DNA of 64,000 nt. It comes from Fomes fomentarius. Taxonomy: Eukaryota; Basidiomycota; Agaricomycetes; Polyporales; Polyporaceae. The translations under genes were made by a program, and so were the position numbers. The stretch covers positions 4,402,001-4,466,000 of the forward strand of contig JABYQN010000001.1 of the NCBI GenBank assembly GCA_022606135.1, in the 5' to 3' direction. Positions 60,208 through 64,000 of the stretch are shown here, in pieces. A model generated the notes under the pieces. The model searched no databases and was not told the origin of the DNA. It worked only from the letters and a program-made list of their open reading frames with translations. Numbering within the stretch: position 1 is the first letter of the stretch; each line of letters starts with the position of its first letter.

Positions 60208-61426
60208 CATTCAACTTGGGTTTCTGTTGTGGGCTTTGCGATGGACAGGTGAGTTTGACTTGTTCACTTGCAACCTGTCAAGAACTGACAGCCCACGACA
60301 GGCTCGTGTATACATATCTATAGGTTCACCTTTTAGTTCAGTGTGTCCGGTAATCTTATACGAAGTATAAGCTGTTCAGTGTGCTTGTCGATGTAACTCG
60401 TCAGTTCTCAGGGTCCTTGCTTAGGCGGAAGAACGCCGAGTACTATTTATTGATCCTGACCAGTGTTGCTCTACAAGTGCGCTTCTACACCGCTCTAACA
60501 GCCTTAGATAACGACACAGCTCGAGTTGAGTAAATAAGGGGTTGTGCACTCTCGTCGAAGATATGGTCGGTCTTATGGGAAGAAGGTACTTCTTTGATAT
60601 AGAGGTGCGATCTCGAGCTAGTGGAGCACTGAGGCGTGTTGTGCGCGCCGTTGTTGCAGCGCATTACACCTTCCGTGTTGGCATATCAACTTACTGTCAC
60701 TACGGCAGATTGTAGTAACGCGACTATTTCGAGGTGTCAGAGTAATAATATCGTCTCACTGACTCACGCCCATGATGTTCAGTTCTTTCTTCGCATCGCC
60801 GCTCCCAACCACGGATCTTGGCGACCCTTCTCTCCATCACGATAGTGGCTCCCCTGTCTAATTCGATTCGTTCATCAAAGGCTATTCCTGCGATTTCGAG
60901 CGACCACTACCCAGGAACGTCATCCGGGTGAGCCAGGAATTCCCTATTTGCTTCCTGTCGATGGCTCACAGCGCCGCGCCCATGAACAGTTCTCGCTTCG
61001 TCTGAGAGCCCGGCATCGCTGCGGCGTCCGCCTGAGCGCATAAAGTACCAGTGGCTGCTGCATCGTGATCATGGACCTCTTATAGTACGGTGCCAGGGAC
61101 ATCTGTCAAGGAACTGTTGCCACTGTCATCACTGGCACGCCTTTGGACAGGAGGAGGGAAGCAAGCAGCATACCGCCGTCTTGCGAACTAGGTTCACTGC
61201 TGCGGGCAGCGCCCACTCAGGCTGTGCGCCGAACCGGACATCCAGCTTCCAGCCGCCCACCTGCTTCTTCATCGGTTGATTCTTCTATCAGTCACTCCTT
61301 CATGTTGTTCTCTGTGACAGAACTCATGGCCCGGCGACCTGTGCGCTGGACCTTAATGCATCTCTGCCAACGCATGCGTGCGGCTCCCCTGGCTTTAACC
61401 TGAACCCCGCAGCCCGGCCGCTACCC
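60208..61426. other. Spacer between the ICMT and seven-helix genes
   Basis: Contains the ICMT 3' region and the promoter of the next gene. A frame at 61143-61403 is Ser/Pro/Arg rich without a motif. Nothing else was recognised. Confidence 0.5.
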
Positions 61427-62928
61427 ATGATCACCTCGACTACCGCGAACTTGATCTCATTCTCCCTCGAGTGTACTTTGTTCGGGATCTTCCTCATTCT
61501 ATCTACGACTTCTCTTGTTCTTCTGGTCCGCCGGCGAGCTACCTTGTCTGGAGTCTCACCTCATTCTGGCTCGAACGGCTGTACTCGCCGGGGCAGTTCA
61601 TGGTCTCATCGACTGTATCTGGTACGGGTCATGATCAAGTCTCCGCTTATTGTATGCAACGTGCTCTTGATGCTCGTGATTCCTGCGGTACGTATACTCG
61701 ACGCAACCACTTTCCCCTTTCCTATGACCATTGAATATCGAACGCCGGCTAGCATTGGGTTATATCGATTCAGCGAATGTTCACGGCGCTAGTCACCCGA
61801 GGCGGAGGTCAGGCGGCCATCGACTTCTTCAATGATCTTCAAGACAAGACAGAGGTCGCCAGGACCGCTCTGCTTTTCGTATGCATGTTGATTGGCGATG
61901 CTGTAATAGTGAGTCAGCCTCTTTCTCGCTCCACAAGCACCTTGAGCGCATCCGAGACATAGACATACCGCACGTGGCTTGTTTGGGGGCGCAACAATTG
62001 GGTGATCATTGTCCCTTTCTTGACTATCGCGACACTCATCGGTGGGTACTCTTCTCGTTCTGCATACAACGGCTTATCGAACAAGCTTGCCCTCCTAAGC
62101 GTTTGGGATTGGTTTGCTTTACGAGTTCGATCATGCGAGCCCCAGTAAGAGTGTGTTCGCTGCAGCGGTTGGTCGCTGGATCACAGGCTACTGTGGTGCG
62201 ACTTTATGGTACGTCAATACTCATACTTGGTGCGGGCTCGAAGTGATGCTCACTGTAGCTGCATAGCACAAATCTGTATGGCACTAGTACGTGGGCCTGA
62301 TGTCTATACTCGGGAGGCGGGTGGTGACATATTGCTCCAGTCATGATAGCATATCGTATATGGTCGACCAATCGGTTTATGAGAAAGAACCACATATGGG
62401 CCAGTGGACGAGACCTAATGGCAAGTAAGTTCAGCCGTCCCCGGTTATTCGAGTCTCACCTTGTGCCAAACAGAGCGCGATGGCCATCTTCGTGGAAAGC
62501 GCTGCGATGTACAGGTAGGTCCTACTTTGTGACTGAACTAGATGGTAGTACTCACCGCTCACTCTTCATCGAATAGCGCATGGGCGGTCATGTTCGTCAT
62601 CTTATACGCAACAAGATCCACTTTGCAGACCGTCGGCTCAGGTTGTGGGCCTGCGGTGATTGGCATCGCCTTCATGCTAATTACCGTACGGGTTGGTCTT
62701 GGGTGGGGGCACGATTCTAGATCACTCCCATCCGAAGGACATGGAACTTCAGCGCGCTCTCCGAGAAGAGATCAGATACAACTCGGCGAGAACTCATTCC
62801 CCATGAGGACGTTTGCCCTGAACGTCAGCCAGACAGTTGAGCAGGACACTGACTACGTGCTCAGACAGAGGGAGGTGAAGGCGCCAGAGCCTGCTGTATT
62901 GGGCCCCGTAGAAAAGAGGACATGGTGA
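61427..62928 (+). CDS. Basidiomycete seven-helix integral membrane protein, function unknown
   Basis: About eight exons. The first helix is LECTLFGIFLILSTTSLVLL, the second SPLIVCNVLLMLVIPAHWVI (joined over an intron), the third TALLFVCMLIGDAVITYRTW, and the fourth NNWVIIVPFLTIATLIAFGI. After YEFDHASPSKSVFAAAVGRW come a fifth helix ending MIAYRIW, a sixth SAMAIFVESAAMYS plus AWAVMFVILYA, and a seventh PAVIGIAFMLITVRVGLGWG. The tail includes ENSFPMRTFALNVSQTVEQD and ends at 62928. The GDAVIxYRTW and ITVRVGLG motifs mark a large mushroom-specific family resembling GPCRs in topology; ligand and partner are unknown. A possible 51-nt intron within the first exon (61548-61600) is in frame, so its use cannot be decided. 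A truncated relative lies at 39061-39461. Confidence 0.82.
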
Positions 62929-63406
62929 TAATGAGCATGTTTTGTACTAAGAAGGGGGCATAAGATCATACCTGAAAATTCCTATACACCCAATGAGTTG
63001 GAGAAGGATGCCTCTAAAAACGTCACATACGGTTACATGTGGAGTCAAGAGTCCCATGCTCGTCAACGACAACGGGTCGCTCATCCTTCTGTCGCAGACT
63101 TCTGTAGACCTCTCACTACAGTAGCAAGCCGCTCGTGCTCCTCCATTGACATTCCGGATGGTGATATCGGATTGAACTCTGCCCGTAGTGAAGACGAGTG
63201 CCGCCCTCGTCTACAAGAGGCGCTCACTGTCCAGTCGACAAGTCGACCCCGTTCAGGCCCCAAATAAAGCAAGTGATTATTCCTCTCCGTCTTCAGCGAG
63301 CTTGGCGACGGGATGCCAAACAGTTAGTGCATATGGTTTTAAGCAAGACGAATATTGTTGTCGCAAACGAGAGAAATGTTGACGGATACGCAAAGGCCCG
63401 AGTCCT
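62929..63406. other. Convergent spacer
   Basis: Between the stops of the seven-helix gene and the CCCH gene. A minus-strand frame at 63081-63272 could be a further 3' exon of the CCCH gene, but no joint was convincing. Confidence 0.4.
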
Positions 63407-64000
63407 TCAGTATGAGTTCCGAATACTCACCAGTTCGTCCTGCAAGTTGACCATCAGCACTCTTCAGGACACTGCTGTAGCTTGAACGAGCACTCACGTA
63501 TGTTTGGAAGTCCCACGGCTTGATCCCATACATCAGCATCTCCTCCACGTCCGCGCTCGTGTGCCCGAAGTTCTCTGCTCGCTCTTCCCATTCATCTACA
63601 TCTTCCCAATCTCCTTCGTCCCCCTCGTCCCCTTCCTCGTCGCGGCGCCGCACTTCTGCCATATTTGCCTCTTTCGCGTACGACTCGACCACCGCCCACA
63701 AGTCCTTCCTCCACGGCGCGGGCCTCAAGGACTCTGCAAGGATACTTTCAACCGACCCGGCTGGAAGAGCGAAAGGGTCCGCCTTGGCTGCATCGCTGAA
63801 CTCTTTCCGCAGGCGCGTCAGCCTGACGGCGTCCGTCCACCATCCAGTGACGGCCAGGTAGGTCTTGTCGTGAGCATAGACACAGCCTTCGTCAAAGCGA
63901 CAGTGTCCTAGGAGCCAGTAGACGCAGACGTTTCGTCCTCTGCCACCCAACGTTGTATCAGTCAATGCACTGATTTTGTACCGGCCAACTCGGCTATGAC
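63407..64000 (-). CDS. CCCH zinc-finger protein, 5' part outside the window
   Basis: The frame is open to the right-hand edge, so the start lies beyond 64000. Visible sequence begins near SRVGRYKISALTDTTLGGRG, then a single C-x7-C-x5-C-x3-H finger, CVYWLLGHCRFDEGCVYAHD. Such fingers usually bind RNA. After it come a helical stretch with LRKEFSDAAKADPFALPAGS, an acidic run (EEGDEGDEGDWEDVDEWEER) and EMLMYGIKPWDFQTY. An intron follows at GTGAGT (about 63497). The proposed last exon, DEL..., stops at 63407, with low certainty. The gene is possibly involved in mRNA handling or ubiquitin ligase function, as in CCCH relatives, but nothing specific can be said. Confidence 0.75.

Overview
The window is nuclear DNA of a filamentous basidiomycete, most likely a wood-decay agaricomycete. 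Almost every gene is cut by introns of about 50-60 nt with GT..AG ends. It also carries a multicopper laccase and several families that are expanded or restricted in Basidiomycota: FunK1 kinases, DUF6535 membrane proteins, a fungal DUF262 protein and a basidiomycete seven-helix membrane protein. Gene models below were built by joining open frames across splice sites and checking that frame and family motifs continue. Splice sites are inferred and no transcript evidence was available.

Layout, left to right. 1-1094: unresolved. 1095-1985 (+): mitochondrial-type cyclophilin. 2449-5366 (-): oligopeptide transporter OPT-A. 5367-11280: gene-poor DNA with a degenerate intron-bearing tRNA-Lys and a small degenerate repeat. 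11281-12463 (+): small RCR-like membrane protein. 12885-16600 (+): Msb1/Mug8-family morphogenesis protein. 18393-21317 (-): second oligopeptide transporter, OPT-B. 21318-25184: no gene recognised. 25185-29786 (-): condensin subunit SMC2. 30078-33508 (+): DUF262 protein, divergent from SMC2. 34051-36419 (+): DUF6535 membrane protein. 36651-38470 (-): MFS anion/cation symporter. 38846-38916 (-): tRNA-Glu. 39061-39461 (-): relic of a seven-helix protein gene. 40399-42965 (+): FunK1 kinase. 44132-46381 (-): F-box protein. 48025-49733 (-): atypical G-alpha. 51365-53416 (+): laccase. 53417-59447: no gene recognised. 59448-60207 (+): isoprenylcysteine methyltransferase. 61427-62928 (+): seven-helix membrane protein. 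63407-64000 (-): CCCH zinc-finger gene running off the window.

The genes do not form one pathway. Housekeeping genes (cyclophilin, SMC2, Msb1-like, F-box, ICMT) alternate with nutrient transporters (two OPT, one MFS) and with lineage-specific signalling or membrane genes. The features most worth a second look are a G-alpha whose switch regions lack the usual catalytic Arg and Gln, a eukaryotic DUF262 protein with three consecutive microexons next to SMC2, a FunK1 kinase with altered HRD and DWD motifs, and a truncated relic of the seven-helix family 22 kb from an intact member.
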